Position numbers and translations under genes: made by a program | NCBI RefSeq assembly: GCF_011304195.1 | Contig: NZ_CP049887.1 | Coordinates: 2,418,001 to 2,482,000 of the forward strand | DNA from: Vagococcus hydrophili | GTDB taxonomy: Bacteria; Bacillota; Bacilli; Lactobacillales; Vagococcaceae | Reading direction: 5' to 3' | Length of the DNA stretch: 64,000 nucleotides | Part shown: positions 49,723 to 60,227 of the stretch, piece by piece | Layout: every line of letters begins with the position of its first letter | How positions within the stretch are numbered: the first letter of the stretch is position 1 | Notes under the pieces: model-generated | Seen by the model: only the letters and a program-made list of their open reading frames with translations | The model's database searches: none | What the model was told of the DNA's origin: nothing

Positions 49723-51641
49723 ATGAAAGTAACCGAAGTGCCAATTTTTCACGAAGGATCTCTAAGTGAAAAAAAATCATTTTTAACAGGTGAAAATTTT
49801 AAAAGTCAAGACGTTTTAGGTATTCATCAAGTGATTAAAAATGACGAAGTATATTATGTTTTTCGTGTATGGGCACCAAATGCTTTAGAAGTTTATCTGG
49901 TAGGTGATTTTAATGATTGGCAAGATACAGCGCCAATGACTAGAGATGAAGAGACAGGAATTTGGGAGATTACGACAAACACACCTCAACAAATGGATTT
50001 GTATAAATACCACATTACACAAAATAATGGTCGTCAAATCATGAAAATTGACCCTTTTGCTAAGAAATTTGAAAAAAGACCTGGAAATGCTGCAGTTGTT
50101 TATACACAAGCAGACAAGAAATGGAAAGACGGTTTATTCAAAGGACGTAATAAGAGAGTCAAACATCATAAGAGACCGCTGAATATATACGAAGTACATG
50201 CAAGTTCATTTAAACACCACGCTAATGGAGAACCATATGGCTTTAAAGAACTGAAAGATGAGTTGATTCCTTACCTCGTAAAGATGAATTATACTCATGT
50301 TGAATTTATGCCTTTAATGGAACATCCTTTAGATCAATCATGGGATATCAATTAATAGGCTATTTTGCGTTGTGTTCTTATTATGGCACACCAGAAGAAT
50401 TCCAAGATTTTGTGGAAGCTTGTCATTTAAATAATATTGGTGTCATTGTGGATTGGGTACCAGGACATTTCTGCGTGAATGATGATGCTCTTGCTTATTA
50501 TGACGGCACACCTCAGTTTGAGTACACCGAAGAAGATCGGGCGAAAAATGTTCGTTGGGGTTCAATTAACTTTGATTTAGGAAAACCAGAAGTTCAAAGC
50601 TTTTTGATTTCTAGTATCCTTTATTGGATTGAAAATTTCCACATTGACGGCATACGTGTGGATGCGGTATCTAGTATGATTTATCGTAATTATGACGATG
50701 GTCCGTTCACTTTAAATCATGAAGGTGGTACGAGTAACTTAGAAGGCTGTCATTTTCTAAAAAAACTAAATGCGGTGATAAAACATACTCATCCAGAAGT
50801 GATGATGATTGCTGAGGAAAGCTCATCGGAAACTAAAATTACAGGGAGTATAGAAACATCTCTAGGCTTTGATTATAAGTGGAACATGGGCTGGATGAAC
50901 GACATTTTACGTTTTTACGAGATGGATCCATATTTTAGAAAAGATAATTTCAATTTAATGACCTTCTCCTTTATGTACATGATGGAAGAGAGATTTATTT
51001 TACCTTTATCACATGATGAAGTGGTTCATGGTAAAAAGAGCTTAATGCATAAAATGTGGGGTGACCGCTACAAGCAGTTTGCTCAGTTAAGAAATCTATA
51101 TACTTACTTAATCACTCACCCGGGGAAAAAATTACTGTTTATGGGCAGTGAATGGGGTCAGTTTTTAGAATGGAAGTTCAATGAGCAATTAGAATGGATT
51201 GATTTAGAAGATGAGATGAATCAGCAGATGCAGCATTTTACTTCTGATTTAAATCAACTATATAAAGACTCAGGCTCTCTTTGGGAATTAGAGGATGAGC
51301 AAGAAACCATTCAGATTATCGATGCTGATAATAAAGATCAAACAGTGTTGTCCTACATCAGGCAAGGAAAGAAAAAGAAAGATTTTATGATCGTTGTCTT
51401 AAATATGACACCAGTTGAAAGAAAAGACTTTGAAATTGAAGTTCCTTTTAAGGGAACATATACAGAAGTTTGGAATACGGAAATGAAGGAATACGGTGGA
51501 ACGTGGGAAGTCCACAATAGTTATTGTGAAACGATTAACAAAAAAGATAGCCGATTTGATTTTGCAGTAAAAACAATTGTGCCAGCGCTTGGGGCAATTA
51601 TTTTAAAACCAAAAGACATTAAAATTACTCGAAAAAAATAG
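49723..51641 (+). pseudogene. glgB: Glycogen branching enzyme gene split by a one-base deletion
   Basis: Two frames together encode a GH13 branching enzyme. Frame A (49723-50355, 210 residues) carries the CBM48 domain and the start of the barrel, ending ...[11 protein letters not shown]. Frame B (in frame from before 50340 to 51641) continues [20 protein letters not shown]. In the family the junction reads S-W-G-Y-Q, which needs TGG GGA TAT; the DNA has TGG GAT AT, one G short. With that base restored the protein would be 639 residues, a normal length. The catalytic Asp ([11 protein letters not shown]), Glu (IAEESSS) and [11 protein letters not shown] are all intact. It is either a recent mutation or a base-calling error at the G run. 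Confidence 0.9.
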
Positions 51642-51650
51642 ACAATCGGG

Positions 51651-51728
51651 AGGAGGACGATGAAGGAAGTTTCTTCATCAAGTCAGTATGAAAAAAGAAG
51701 TGTTAGCAATGATTTTAGCAGGTGGTAA
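51651..51728 (+). promoter_or_regulatory. glgC translation-start region: distant Shine-Dalgarno, hairpin and overlapping 22-codon ORF
   Basis: The only strong ribosome binding site is AGGAGG at 51651-51656, but the glgC ATG is at 51688. Between them GATGAAG (51659-51665) pairs perfectly with CTTCATC (51673-51679). If this hairpin is folded, the distance from Shine-Dalgarno to ATG shrinks to about 10 nt. Unfolded, the site would drive a 22-codon ORF (ATG 51660, TAA 51726-51728) that overlaps glgC in another frame. Confidence 0.55.
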
Positions 51729-52830
51729 AGGGTCAAGGTTAGGTAAATTAACGCAAAATATCGCGAAACCTGCTGTCCCTTTTGGTGGACGATACCGCAT
51801 CATCGATTTTACCTTAAGTAACTGTATCAACTCTAATATCTCAAACGTAGGGGTTGTGACTCAATATGAACCACTTGTTTTGAATTCACATCTTGGGAAT
51901 GGTGATAGTTGGGGACTTGACGGAATTAATTCCGATTTAACCGTTTTACAACCTTTCTCAGCCAACGATGGTAGTAAGTGGTTTGAAGGAACCGCTCATG
52001 CTATTTTTCAAAATATGGACTATATCGATCGAATGGATCCAGAGTATGTTTTGATTTTATCTGGAGACCATATTTATACCATGGACTATGAAAAGATGTT
52101 AGAAGAGCATAAAGAGAAAAAAGCGTCTCTTACCGTGTCAGTTATTGAAGTGCCAATGGATGAAGCCTCTCGCTTTGGTATTATGAATACCGATAAAAAC
52201 AATCGAGTGATTGAATTTGAAGAAAAACCAGAAAATCCTAAGAACAATTTAGCTTCTATGGGGATTTACATCTTTAACTGGGCGTATTTAAGAGAATTTA
52301 TGTTAACAACTCATCAAAAAGATGGAGAGATGCTAGATTTCGGGAAACATGTTATTCCTTCATATATTAACAGTGGGGAACGTGTCTATGCTTACCGCTT
52401 TGCCGGTTACTGGAAAGATGTGGGTACGGTGGAATCCTTATGGCAAGCGAATATGGAATTTATTGATCCAGAAAATGAGTTGAACATTCGTGATCGTAAC
52501 TGGCGAATTACTACAAGACACCGTGTATCACCTCCTCAATTTTTAACTGAAACAGCCCAAGTGGATGAATCTCTTGTTTCAAGTGGCTGTTATGTATCGG
52601 GTAACGTGAATCATAGTATCATCTCAACCGATGCTCAAATTAGAGAAGGGGCTCAAGTGACTGATAGTGTTATCATGTCTGGGGCTAGAGTTGGTAAAAA
52701 TGCGATTGTTTATCGTGCCATTATTGGTGAAAATGCTGTCGTTGGAGATAACGCTGTGGTTGAAGGTAAAGAAGAAGTTGCTGTAGTTGGAAATTCAGAA
52801 GTCATAGGAGTGTGTAACGATGAAGACTAA
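51688..52830 (+). CDS. glgC: Glucose-1-phosphate adenylyltransferase, catalytic subunit
   Basis: A 380-residue ADP-glucose pyrophosphorylase that makes the donor for glycogen synthesis. The N-terminal nucleotidyltransferase begins [15 protein letters not shown] (residues 8-22), with [15 protein letters not shown], the sugar-phosphate segment EFEEKPENP, and a C-terminal left-handed beta-helix (about 285-375). ATG 51688 gives the standard GlgC N-terminus, although no ribosome binding site lies at normal distance. Its last codons overlap glgD by 11 nt. Confidence 0.95.
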   Translation: MKKEVLAMILAGGKGSRLGKLTQNIAKPAVPFGGRYRIIDFTLSNCINSNISNVGVVTQYEPLVLNSHLGNGDSWGLDGINSDLTVLQPFSANDGSKWFEGTAHAIFQNMDYIDRMDPEYVLILSGDHIYTMDYEKMLEEHKEKKASLTVSVIEVPMDEASRFGIMNTDKNNRVIEFEEKPENPKNNLASMGIYIFNWAYLREFMLTTHQKDGEMLDFGKHVIPSYINSGERVYAYRFAGYWKDVGTVESLWQANMEFIDPENELNIRDRNWRITTRHRVSPPQFLTETAQVDESLVSSGCYVSGNVNHSIISTDAQIREGAQVTDSVIMSGARVGKNAIVYRAIIGENAVVGDNAVVEGKEEVAVVGNSEVIGVCNDED

Positions 52831-54007
52831 TAAAACGTGTGCCATCATAGCTGATATAAAAAAAATGGATACGCTATTGCCATTAACAAATCGTAGACCT
52901 GTGTCATTGCTTCCTTTTGATGGTATTTACCGCATGATTGATTTTAATTTATCAAATGTGATTGATGCGGACATTCATTCAATTTATATGATTTTTAATC
53001 AAGGAATGACCCAATCAGTTATTGATCACATCAATGGTGGTAAAGAGTGGAATTTGAATAGTCTCCCAAATCGTTACTTTATGCATTTTTTCCAAGGGTT
53101 AAAAGAACGTAACCCTGAGGAAGATCATTATTATGATTCTGTGATTGAGTACATTCAAAAATCTGATTCTGAGTTTACTGTTTTTATGGGCAATAAAATG
53201 CTGTGTAATCTAGACTTGTCTCAAGTGCGCAATGTCCATAAAATGCACCGAGAAGATATAACAGTGGTTTATAAAAAAATGCCACAAGAAAAAATTGCTC
53301 CAGAAGATATTATTTTAGATATTTCAGATAATGGCAAAGTAAAAGGTATTACCTCGGCTCAAAACGCCATTGTTGAAAACGAAGTGGATAATCTATTCAT
53401 GAATATCTGTATTGTTAAATCAGATTGGTTAATCCAAGAGTTAACTAAATGGCGCCAAAATGAAGACATCGCGACGATTGAAGATGTTTTAAAAGATGCG
53501 ATTAAAACAAAAACAACTTGGGCCTTTGAGTATACTGGTTATTTAAGTAATATTTTTGATATTAAATCTTACTATGATGCCAATATGGAGATGCTTGATT
53601 CAAGTAAGTTCTTATCACTTCTTCATTCAAGTAAGAAAATCTACATGAAAAATATCAACGAAGTCCCTACGTATTATGCTAAAACAAGTCGTGTTAATGG
53701 TAGTCAAGTGGCAGCTGGTTGTCTTGTTTACGGAAATGTGGAACATTCTTTATTATCAACTGGAACGATCGTCAAAGAAAATGCGACAATCAGTGATTCT
53801 ATTGTTATGGCGAAATCAACCATTAAGAAAGACGCCGTTGTGAAGTACGCTATTTTAGATAAAAATGTTGTGATTGAAGAGGGCGTTAGTGTTATCGGAA
53901 CACCAGAAAACCCAATCGTTATTAAAAAGAATGCCCATATTGTTGAAGATATGATTCAAATGGAGGAACAAGTTGATGAGAGTCTTATTTTGCACAGCGG
54001 AGTGTAG
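52820..54007 (+). CDS. glgD: Glucose-1-phosphate adenylyltransferase, regulatory subunit GlgD
   Basis: A 395-residue GlgC paralogue that lacks the catalytic G-G-x-G-x-R-L loop at its N-terminus ([16 protein letters not shown] instead) and so acts as the activating partner in a GlgC/GlgD heterotetramer, as known in Firmicutes. [17 protein letters not shown] and the C-terminal beta-helix repeats are retained. It overlaps glgC at its start and glgA at its end. Confidence 0.93.
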   Translation: MKTNKTCAIIADIKKMDTLLPLTNRRPVSLLPFDGIYRMIDFNLSNVIDADIHSIYMIFNQGMTQSVIDHINGGKEWNLNSLPNRYFMHFFQGLKERNPEEDHYYDSVIEYIQKSDSEFTVFMGNKMLCNLDLSQVRNVHKMHREDITVVYKKMPQEKIAPEDIILDISDNGKVKGITSAQNAIVENEVDNLFMNICIVKSDWLIQELTKWRQNEDIATIEDVLKDAIKTKTTWAFEYTGYLSNIFDIKSYYDANMEMLDSSKFLSLLHSSKKIYMKNINEVPTYYAKTSRVNGSQVAAGCLVYGNVEHSLLSTGTIVKENATISDSIVMAKSTIKKDAVVKYAILDKNVVIEEGVSVIGTPENPIVIKKNAHIVEDMIQMEEQVDESLILHSGV

Positions 54008-55409
54008 TCCGTTTTTTAAAACAGGTGGCTTAGGCGACGTAGCAGGAGCCTTACCTAAAGAATTAAAAAGAAATGGCGTGGACGTGAGAGTTGTCCTGCC
54101 TTTCTTTTCAAAAATATCTCAAAAATTCAAAGATCAGTGCCAAGATATCGTTAATTTCACAGTGGAAGTCGGTTGGAGAAAACAATATTGCGGAATTAAG
54201 TATTTAAATCATGAGGGCATTGATTATTATTTTATTGATAATTTATATTATTTTGATCGTCCGAATATTTACGGAGATTATGATGATGGGGAAAAATTCG
54301 CTTTCTTCCAACAAGCTATCATTGAGATGATGGAAAAGATTGATTTTATTCCTGATGTGATGCACCTTAATGATCATCATACAGCCATGATTCCCTTTCT
54401 TTTAAAAGAAAAATACGGCTGGGTTAATAGCTTTAACCACATAAGAAAAGTTTTAACGATTCATAATTTGGAATTTCAAGGACAATATGGCCCTGATATC
54501 TTACCGGAAGTTTTTGGCATGAGTACAGAGCGTTTTGAAGATGGGACCTTGCGTTTTAATGAGGCGGTCAATTATATGAAAGCTGGGATTTTATACGCTG
54601 ATAAGATTACAACCGTAAGTCCTAGTTATGCTCGTGAAATTCAAACGGCTGAGTTTGGCTTTGGTTTAGACCCAATCTTGCGGATGGAATCTCATAATTT
54701 AAGCGGTATTTTAAATGGGATTGACTATGATGTGTTTAATCCTGAAACGGATTGGCGTTTAAATAATCACTACAACGTAGACAACATTGGGGTTAAACAA
54801 TTGAATAAACGAGAACTACAAGAGCGTTTAGGTTTACCCATTAGAGACGATGTTCCTTTAATCGGAATGGTCAGTCGACTAACATATCAAAAAGGTTTCC
54901 ATGTGTTACTTCAAGAGATGGAAAATCTTTTACAATTTGATGTACAAGTCGTCTTACTAGGAACGGGAGATGCGATGTTTGAGCAACAGTTTGCTTACTT
55001 TGGCTATAAGTACCCAGATAAAGCAAGTATTAATATTTCTTTTGATGAAACACTGGCTCAACAAATTTATGCGGGTTCTGATCTTTTCTTAATGCCTTCA
55101 GCAACTGAACCTTGTGGCTTATCACAAATGATGGCCATGAGATATGGGACACTACCAATCGTTCACGAAATTGGTGGCTTGAGAGATAGTGTTCAACCAT
55201 ATAACCCAGGTAATGGCGAAGGGACTGGTTTTGGATTTAACAACTTCCAACCTTACTATTTGATGGAAGTAATCAAAAAAGCGATTTTCCTTTATTGGGA
55301 TGAACGAGAAACGTTTGAAAATGTTATGAGACAAGCAATGAGAAAAGATTTTAGTTGGCAACAATCGTCACAACAATATATAGCACTTTACAATGGATTA
55401 CATAGTTAA
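53976..55409 (+). CDS. glgA: Glycogen synthase (ADP-glucose)
   Basis: A 477-residue GT5 glucosyltransferase extending alpha-1,4 chains. The N-terminal K-T-G-G-L-G-D-V motif (FKTGGLGDVAGALP, about residues 14-27) binds ADP-glucose. The C-terminal SATEPCGLSQMMAMRYGTLPIV holds the catalytic Glu. ATG 53976 has GGAGG about 10 nt upstream inside glgD and is preferred to the adjacent TTG 53973. Overlap with glgD is 32 nt. Confidence 0.96.
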   Translation: MRVLFCTAECSPFFKTGGLGDVAGALPKELKRNGVDVRVVLPFFSKISQKFKDQCQDIVNFTVEVGWRKQYCGIKYLNHEGIDYYFIDNLYYFDRPNIYGDYDDGEKFAFFQQAIIEMMEKIDFIPDVMHLNDHHTAMIPFLLKEKYGWVNSFNHIRKVLTIHNLEFQGQYGPDILPEVFGMSTERFEDGTLRFNEAVNYMKAGILYADKITTVSPSYAREIQTAEFGFGLDPILRMESHNLSGILNGIDYDVFNPETDWRLNNHYNVDNIGVKQLNKRELQERLGLPIRDDVPLIGMVSRLTYQKGFHVLLQEMENLLQFDVQVVLLGTGDAMFEQQFAYFGYKYPDKASINISFDETLAQQIYAGSDLFLMPSATEPCGLSQMMAMRYGTLPIVHEIGGLRDSVQPYNPGNGEGTGFGFNNFQPYYLMEVIKKAIFLYWDERETFENVMRQAMRKDFSWQQSSQQYIALYNGLHS

Positions 55410-55445
55410 TGATTTTGTTCGTGTATTGAAAGGTAGAAAAAAATA

Positions 55446-57848
55446 ATGACATTCACCAAAAAAGAATTTAAAAAAGAATTTAAAGAGAGACTGCAAGAGC
55501 GTTTTGCTTTGTCAGTCTCAGATGCATCAAACAAGGAATTATATGAAACTTTAGGGAAATTAGTGACATCTCACTATAGTAAAAACTGGAAAAATACGAG
55601 ACAAGGTTACTTATCAGAAAAACAAAAACAAGTCTTCTATTTCTCTATTGAGTTTTTACCAGGAAGAATGCTGAAAAGTAACTTACTTAATCTAGGAATT
55701 TTAGATACGGTTTCAGAAGGTTTAGATGATTTAGGGATTGATTTAGAAGACTTAGTCCAAGAAGAACCAGATATGGCTTTAGGAAATGGTGGTTTAGGAC
55801 GTTTAGCATCATGTTTTATGGATTCACTCGCGTCTATTGGTATGCCTGGTAATGGTAATGGGATTCGCTATGAGTATGGTTTATTCAAGCAACGTTTTGT
55901 TGACGGGTATCAAGTGGAACTTCCGGATGAATGGTTAAACCGTGGGAACATCTGGGAAGTCAGACGTGAAAGTAAAGCGGTTGACGTTCATTTCGGTGGA
56001 AAAGTCGATTTGGTTGAACAAGCAAATGGTCAACTAAAACCAATGTATCGCGGTGGTTATTCAATTAAGGCGATTCCTTATGATACTGGGATGACAGGTT
56101 TTGAAAATGATACGGTTAATACGATGCGTTTATGGAGTGCTGAAATAACAAAAGAAGATAAAGCGAAATTCCAAAATTTTGAAGGACGTCAAGAACTTGA
56201 AAACTTAACATCAGTTCTTTATCCAGATGATTCTAACGAACAAGGTCGTCGTTTTAGATTATCTCAAGAGTATTTCTTTGTTTCAGCAGGTATGCAAAGT
56301 ATCTTCAAATACTATAAAACTTTAAATTTACCAATGATGGAAATGAATAAGTATATTGCGATTCATATTAACGATACTCATCCAGCGATGTGTGTGGCAG
56401 AATTAATGCGTCTTCTCATTGATGAAGAAAACATGTCTTGGGAAAAAGCGTGGGATGTGACGTCCAAAGTCATGAGTTACACCAACCATACTATTATGTC
56501 AGAAGCTCTTGAAAAATGGCAAAGTTCATTAATGAAAGAAGTTTGTCCGCGTATTTTCCAAATTATTGAAGAAATTGATCGTCGTTACGTAGAAGAATGG
56601 CAAGGGGTATTTGATGAAGGGTTGATTAAGAGAACGCGTATTATTCGTCATGATCAAATTCATATGGCCCATTTAGCAATTATTGGTTCCCACTCAGTTA
56701 ACGGTGTGGCAAAACTCCATTCAGATTTATTAAAAGCAGTTGTCTTGAAAGATTTTTATACTATTTATCCAGAACGTTTTAATAATAAAACAAATGGGAT
56801 TGCTCAAAGACGTTGGTCTCAATTAAGTAACCCAATGTTATCAACGACTTTAGATCAGTATATTGGTAAATCTTGGCGTAAGGATACGAATAATTTAAGG
56901 TTATTACTCAATCATGAAGACAATAAAAATTTACTGTCAGATTTAGAAAAAACAAAATTTGAAAATAAAAAACGTTTAGCTGCTTATATCGAAGAGCATA
57001 ACGGCGTAACAGTCTCACCTCATGCGATTTTTGATGTTCAAATTAAACGACTTCATGCTTATAAACGCCAATTAATGAATTTGATGCACATTGTTAAACT
57101 TTATTTAGACTTAAAAGAAAACCCAAATTTAGATATCACACCAAGAGTCTTTATGTTCGGGGCAAAAGCAGCACCTAGTTATCATTTTGCTAAGTCAGTG
57201 ATTAAGTTAATCAATGAAACAGCTAATTTAATTAATAATGATCCAGACATTCAAGATAAAATCAAAGTGGTCTTCTTAGAAAACTATAACGTGAGTTTAG
57301 CTGAATTAATTATTCCTGCTGCTGATGTGAGTGAGCAAATTTCTCTCGCGTCTAAAGAGGCCTCAGGAACGTCTAACATGAAGTTTATGTTAAATGGTGC
57401 TATTACATTAGCAACTCTAGACGGTGCAAATATCGAGATTAGAGATGCGGTTGGTGAAGAAAATATTGCTATCTTTGGTTTAACTGAATCTGAAGTGTAT
57501 CGTTATTATAATGAACAAAACTATAACTCAGCAGATATTTATCATAATAACCCAGTCATTAATCGTGTGGTCAATGCATTTGTGGATGGAACGATTCCTA
57601 ATTGTCAAATGGAAGGTCAAGAAATTTTTGATTCTTTAATTACGTATAACGATGAGTTCTTTGTTTTAAGAGATTTTATGTCTTATTGTGAAGCGCAAGC
57701 TTGGATTGATGCGAGCTATAAAGACAAGAAAAAATGGGATAAGATGAGTTTAAATAATATTGCTCACGCAGGTCACTTCTCAGCAGATGACACGGTAAGA
57801 AAATACTCTGAAGACATTTGGCAAATTGAACCGATTCGTAAAGGGTAA
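55446..57848 (+). CDS. glgP: Glycogen/maltodextrin phosphorylase
   Basis: An 800-residue GT35 phosphorylase releasing glucose 1-phosphate from alpha-glucan ends. The pyridoxal-phosphate Lys lies in EASGTSNMKFMLNGAITLATLDGANIEI (about residue 643), and the N-terminal GNGGLGRLASCFMDSLAS is characteristic. It is in the same operon as the synthetic genes, so storage and breakdown are co-expressed. The ribosome binding site AAAGGT is 11 nt from the ATG. Confidence 0.97.
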   Translation: MTFTKKEFKKEFKERLQERFALSVSDASNKELYETLGKLVTSHYSKNWKNTRQGYLSEKQKQVFYFSIEFLPGRMLKSNLLNLGILDTVSEGLDDLGIDLEDLVQEEPDMALGNGGLGRLASCFMDSLASIGMPGNGNGIRYEYGLFKQRFVDGYQVELPDEWLNRGNIWEVRRESKAVDVHFGGKVDLVEQANGQLKPMYRGGYSIKAIPYDTGMTGFENDTVNTMRLWSAEITKEDKAKFQNFEGRQELENLTSVLYPDDSNEQGRRFRLSQEYFFVSAGMQSIFKYYKTLNLPMMEMNKYIAIHINDTHPAMCVAELMRLLIDEENMSWEKAWDVTSKVMSYTNHTIMSEALEKWQSSLMKEVCPRIFQIIEEIDRRYVEEWQGVFDEGLIKRTRIIRHDQIHMAHLAIIGSHSVNGVAKLHSDLLKAVVLKDFYTIYPERFNNKTNGIAQRRWSQLSNPMLSTTLDQYIGKSWRKDTNNLRLLLNHEDNKNLLSDLEKTKFENKKRLAAYIEEHNGVTVSPHAIFDVQIKRLHAYKRQLMNLMHIVKLYLDLKENPNLDITPRVFMFGAKAAPSYHFAKSVIKLINETANLINNDPDIQDKIKVVFLENYNVSLAELIIPAADVSEQISLASKEASGTSNMKFMLNGAITLATLDGANIEIRDAVGEENIAIFGLTESEVYRYYNEQNYNSADIYHNNPVINRVVNAFVDGTIPNCQMEGQEIFDSLITYNDEFFVLRDFMSYCEAQAWIDASYKDKKKWDKMSLNNIAHAGHFSADDTVRKYSEDIWQIEPIRKG

Positions 57849-57865
57849 GAAGAGAGGAAAATTTT

Positions 57866-59716
57866 TTGGATATTCAATATAATTCATGGTTAACAACCTT
57901 TAAACAACCTTTTGGTGCGGTTAAAAAGGGAAAAACAATTGATTTTACTCTCTTTGTTGATTCTTTTGAGGAAATTCAATCTGTGTCTTTAGTTGTTAAG
58001 AAACAACAAGAGCGAATTGAAATTGATGAGTTGCCGATGATATTATTTGAAGAAAACAAATACAAGTGCCACTACCAAGTAACAAAGGGTAGTGGTTTGT
58101 ATTTGTATTGCTTCAAAATAAAGGCAGTAAATCAAGAGGGACATGCGTTTCATTTGTTTTATGGTCAAAGTGAGTTTGGCGGAGAAGGGTGTCAATATAT
58201 TACTGAAGCTGATGTTTCTTGGTATCAATTGACGTGCTATTCAGAAGAAGATAATGCGCCTGAGTGGTACCAAAAAGCTTGCTTCTATCAAATATTTCCT
58301 GATCGGCTTTTTAATGGGAATCCTAGTAAACAAATTAATTCTCCTAAAAAGAACACAATGATTTACGGGGATGAATCAGATCTTCCTTTTTATATTAAAG
58401 ATGAGACAGGAGACATTAAGAGATGGGATTTTTATGGCGGAAATTTAGCAGGAATAAAAAATAAAATTCCTTATTTTAAAGAACTAGGTATAACAGCTCT
58501 TTATTTGAATCCAATCTTTGAAGCCAACAGTAATCACCGATATGACACCAATGATTATTTTAATATTGATCCAGTCCTTGGAACAAAAGAAGAGTTTAAA
58601 GAGCTAGTTGAGACGTTACATGAAAACAATATAAAAATAATTTTAGATGGCGTTTTTTCTCATGTTGGCCGTAATAGTCGCTATTTTAATTATTCTGGTG
58701 AGTATGGGGAGCATTTAGGTGCTTATCAAAATCCGGAATCAAAATATTTCAGTTGGTTTAATTTTTTTAATTATCCAGATGAGTATAAGTCTTGGTGGGG
58801 AATTGCTGATTTACCGCAAATAAATAAGCATGAAACATCCTTTCAAGAATTTATTTATGGAGGAGGAAAAAGTGTTCTCTCTTATTGGTCAACATATGAC
58901 ATTGACGGCTGGCGATTAGATGTAGCCGATGAATTGCCTAATTTCTTTTTAAAAGGCATTAGAGAGCGAATTAATGCGTATGAGAATCAAGTGTTAATTG
59001 GAGAAGTCTGGGAAGATGCTTCTAATAAAGTGGCGTATGGTGAGAGTAAAGAGTACGCGTCACATCCTGTTTTACATGGGGTGATGAATTATCCAGTGAG
59101 GGATCAGATACTGGCTTTAGTTAATGAGCAAAAGCCAATCGTGGATGTTGTCAAAGAGATGGTCACAATCAAAGAAAACTATCCGAGGTATTTTTATTAC
59201 AATGCACTGAATAATATCGGTACTCATGATACGGCTAGAATTTACACAGAATGTGGCGAGTCCTATCAAAAAGTTGCTTTAGCATTTGCCTTACTGTTTA
59301 TGATGCCAGGAGTCCCTTGTGTTTATTACGGAGATGAGGTTGGTCTTGCTGGAGAGGAAGATCCAGACAATCGCCGTTTTTATCCGTGGAAGTCACCTAA
59401 CACGACTCTGAAAAAAGTAGTTCAAAGCTGGACGAAACTAAGAGAAAGTCATCTATCCTTAACAGAAGGTGAGGCACATTTTTTATATAATACTCGCAAT
59501 GATTTATTTGCGATTTATAGATGTGTAGAAGAGGAAGAGAGTCTGTGTGTATTTAATTTTAATGATTATGAAAAAGATTATTTAGCTAGCGATTGGTACT
59601 GTGATGAATTAAATCAGTTTGAGGTCGCTAGAATGTTACAACGGTTTGATATTCCTAAATTAAATATATCAAAACAGCACTATTTATTTTTAGTGAAGTC
59701 TAAAAAATCAAAATAA
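57866..59716 (+). CDS. GH13 alpha-glucan hydrolase (neopullulanase/cyclomaltodextrinase-like)
   Basis: A 616-residue intracellular GH13 enzyme. An N-terminal beta-sandwich (about 1-125, CBM34-like) precedes the barrel. Conserved regions are LDGVFSHVG, DGWRLDVADELP (nucleophile Asp), VLIGEVWED (acid Glu) and NNIGTHDTAR. There is no signal peptide, so it acts on internal glycogen or maltodextrins, probably debranching the limit dextrins left by GlgP. This matches the 'amy/apu' gene at the end of lactobacillus glg operons. The start is TTG 57866 after GAGAGGA. Confidence 0.88.
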   Translation: MDIQYNSWLTTFKQPFGAVKKGKTIDFTLFVDSFEEIQSVSLVVKKQQERIEIDELPMILFEENKYKCHYQVTKGSGLYLYCFKIKAVNQEGHAFHLFYGQSEFGGEGCQYITEADVSWYQLTCYSEEDNAPEWYQKACFYQIFPDRLFNGNPSKQINSPKKNTMIYGDESDLPFYIKDETGDIKRWDFYGGNLAGIKNKIPYFKELGITALYLNPIFEANSNHRYDTNDYFNIDPVLGTKEEFKELVETLHENNIKIILDGVFSHVGRNSRYFNYSGEYGEHLGAYQNPESKYFSWFNFFNYPDEYKSWWGIADLPQINKHETSFQEFIYGGGKSVLSYWSTYDIDGWRLDVADELPNFFLKGIRERINAYENQVLIGEVWEDASNKVAYGESKEYASHPVLHGVMNYPVRDQILALVNEQKPIVDVVKEMVTIKENYPRYFYYNALNNIGTHDTARIYTECGESYQKVALAFALLFMMPGVPCVYYGDEVGLAGEEDPDNRRFYPWKSPNTTLKKVVQSWTKLRESHLSLTEGEAHFLYNTRNDLFAIYRCVEEEESLCVFNFNDYEKDYLASDWYCDELNQFEVARMLQRFDIPKLNISKQHYLFLVKSKKSK

Positions 59717-59722
59717 TAAAAG

Positions 59723-59801
59723 AAAACCCCATTTTTTAAGTTTAAAAATTGACAAAAATGTTGATTAAAAGCTATTATATTAAAAAGAAATGGGGTTTTT
59801 T
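59723..59801 (+). promoter_or_regulatory. Long inverted repeat enclosing the psiE promoter
   Basis: AAAACCCCATTT (59723-59734) is complementary to AAATGGGGTTTT (59788-59799). Between the arms is TTGACA (59749-59754), 18 bp, TATTAT (59773-59778), a good promoter. The right arm contains the GGGG that serves as psiE ribosome binding site and is followed by T residues. Read-through RNA from glg can fold the whole repeat; RNA started at the internal promoter lacks the left arm. Confidence 0.7.
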
Positions 59802-60206
59802 ATGTTTAAAACATATGAAAAAGTACTTTACTCAATTGTTAATATCTTTTTGTTTATATTAGCATTACTTATTATTGCTTATATGGCGAGAGATTTAATC
59901 GGAGCGTTCAATTTAATTATGGCACCAAACGATCAAAGAACGCTGGAGGATATTTCAGGTTATATATTATCCTTTTTCATGTTATTTGAATTCATCGTCA
60001 TGATTGTTAAATATATTGAAGATGCCCATGATATTCCAATTAAGTATTTGGTCATTATTAGTATTACAGCCATATTAAGACAACTTCTAGTCGTTCATAA
60101 CGATGGCTTGCAGACACTGCTTTTAACAATTTCAACCTTAATATTAGCAGGCGTTCTTTATTTGTTAGAATTATCGAAGAAAAAGCGTAACGAAGACAAA
60201 AAATAA
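59802..60206 (+). CDS. psiE: PsiE family membrane protein
   Basis: About 134 residues with four hydrophobic helices, matching the phosphate-starvation-inducible PsiE family. The conserved central portion is FFMLFEFIVMIVKYIEDAHDIPIKYLVIISITAILRQLLV. The function is not established. ATG 59802 is favoured because TGGGG lies 6 nt before it; an in-frame ATG at 59790 sits inside that sequence. No Pho-type box is visible. Confidence 0.85.
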   Translation: MFKTYEKVLYSIVNIFLFILALLIIAYMARDLIGAFNLIMAPNDQRTLEDISGYILSFFMLFEFIVMIVKYIEDAHDIPIKYLVIISITAILRQLLVVHNDGLQTLLLTISTLILAGVLYLLELSKKKRNEDKK

Positions 60207-60227
60207 ATTATTAGGAGTGGATAAGAG

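Noticed and set aside
50335-50350. Programmed -1 frameshift in glgB
   Set aside because: The frame relation fits a -1 slip, but there is no slippery heptamer and I could see no stimulatory structure. A one-base deletion explains it better.
50340-51641. Independent gene starting at ATG 50340
   Set aside because: No ribosome binding site precedes it, and its first residues are the direct continuation of the GlgB barrel.
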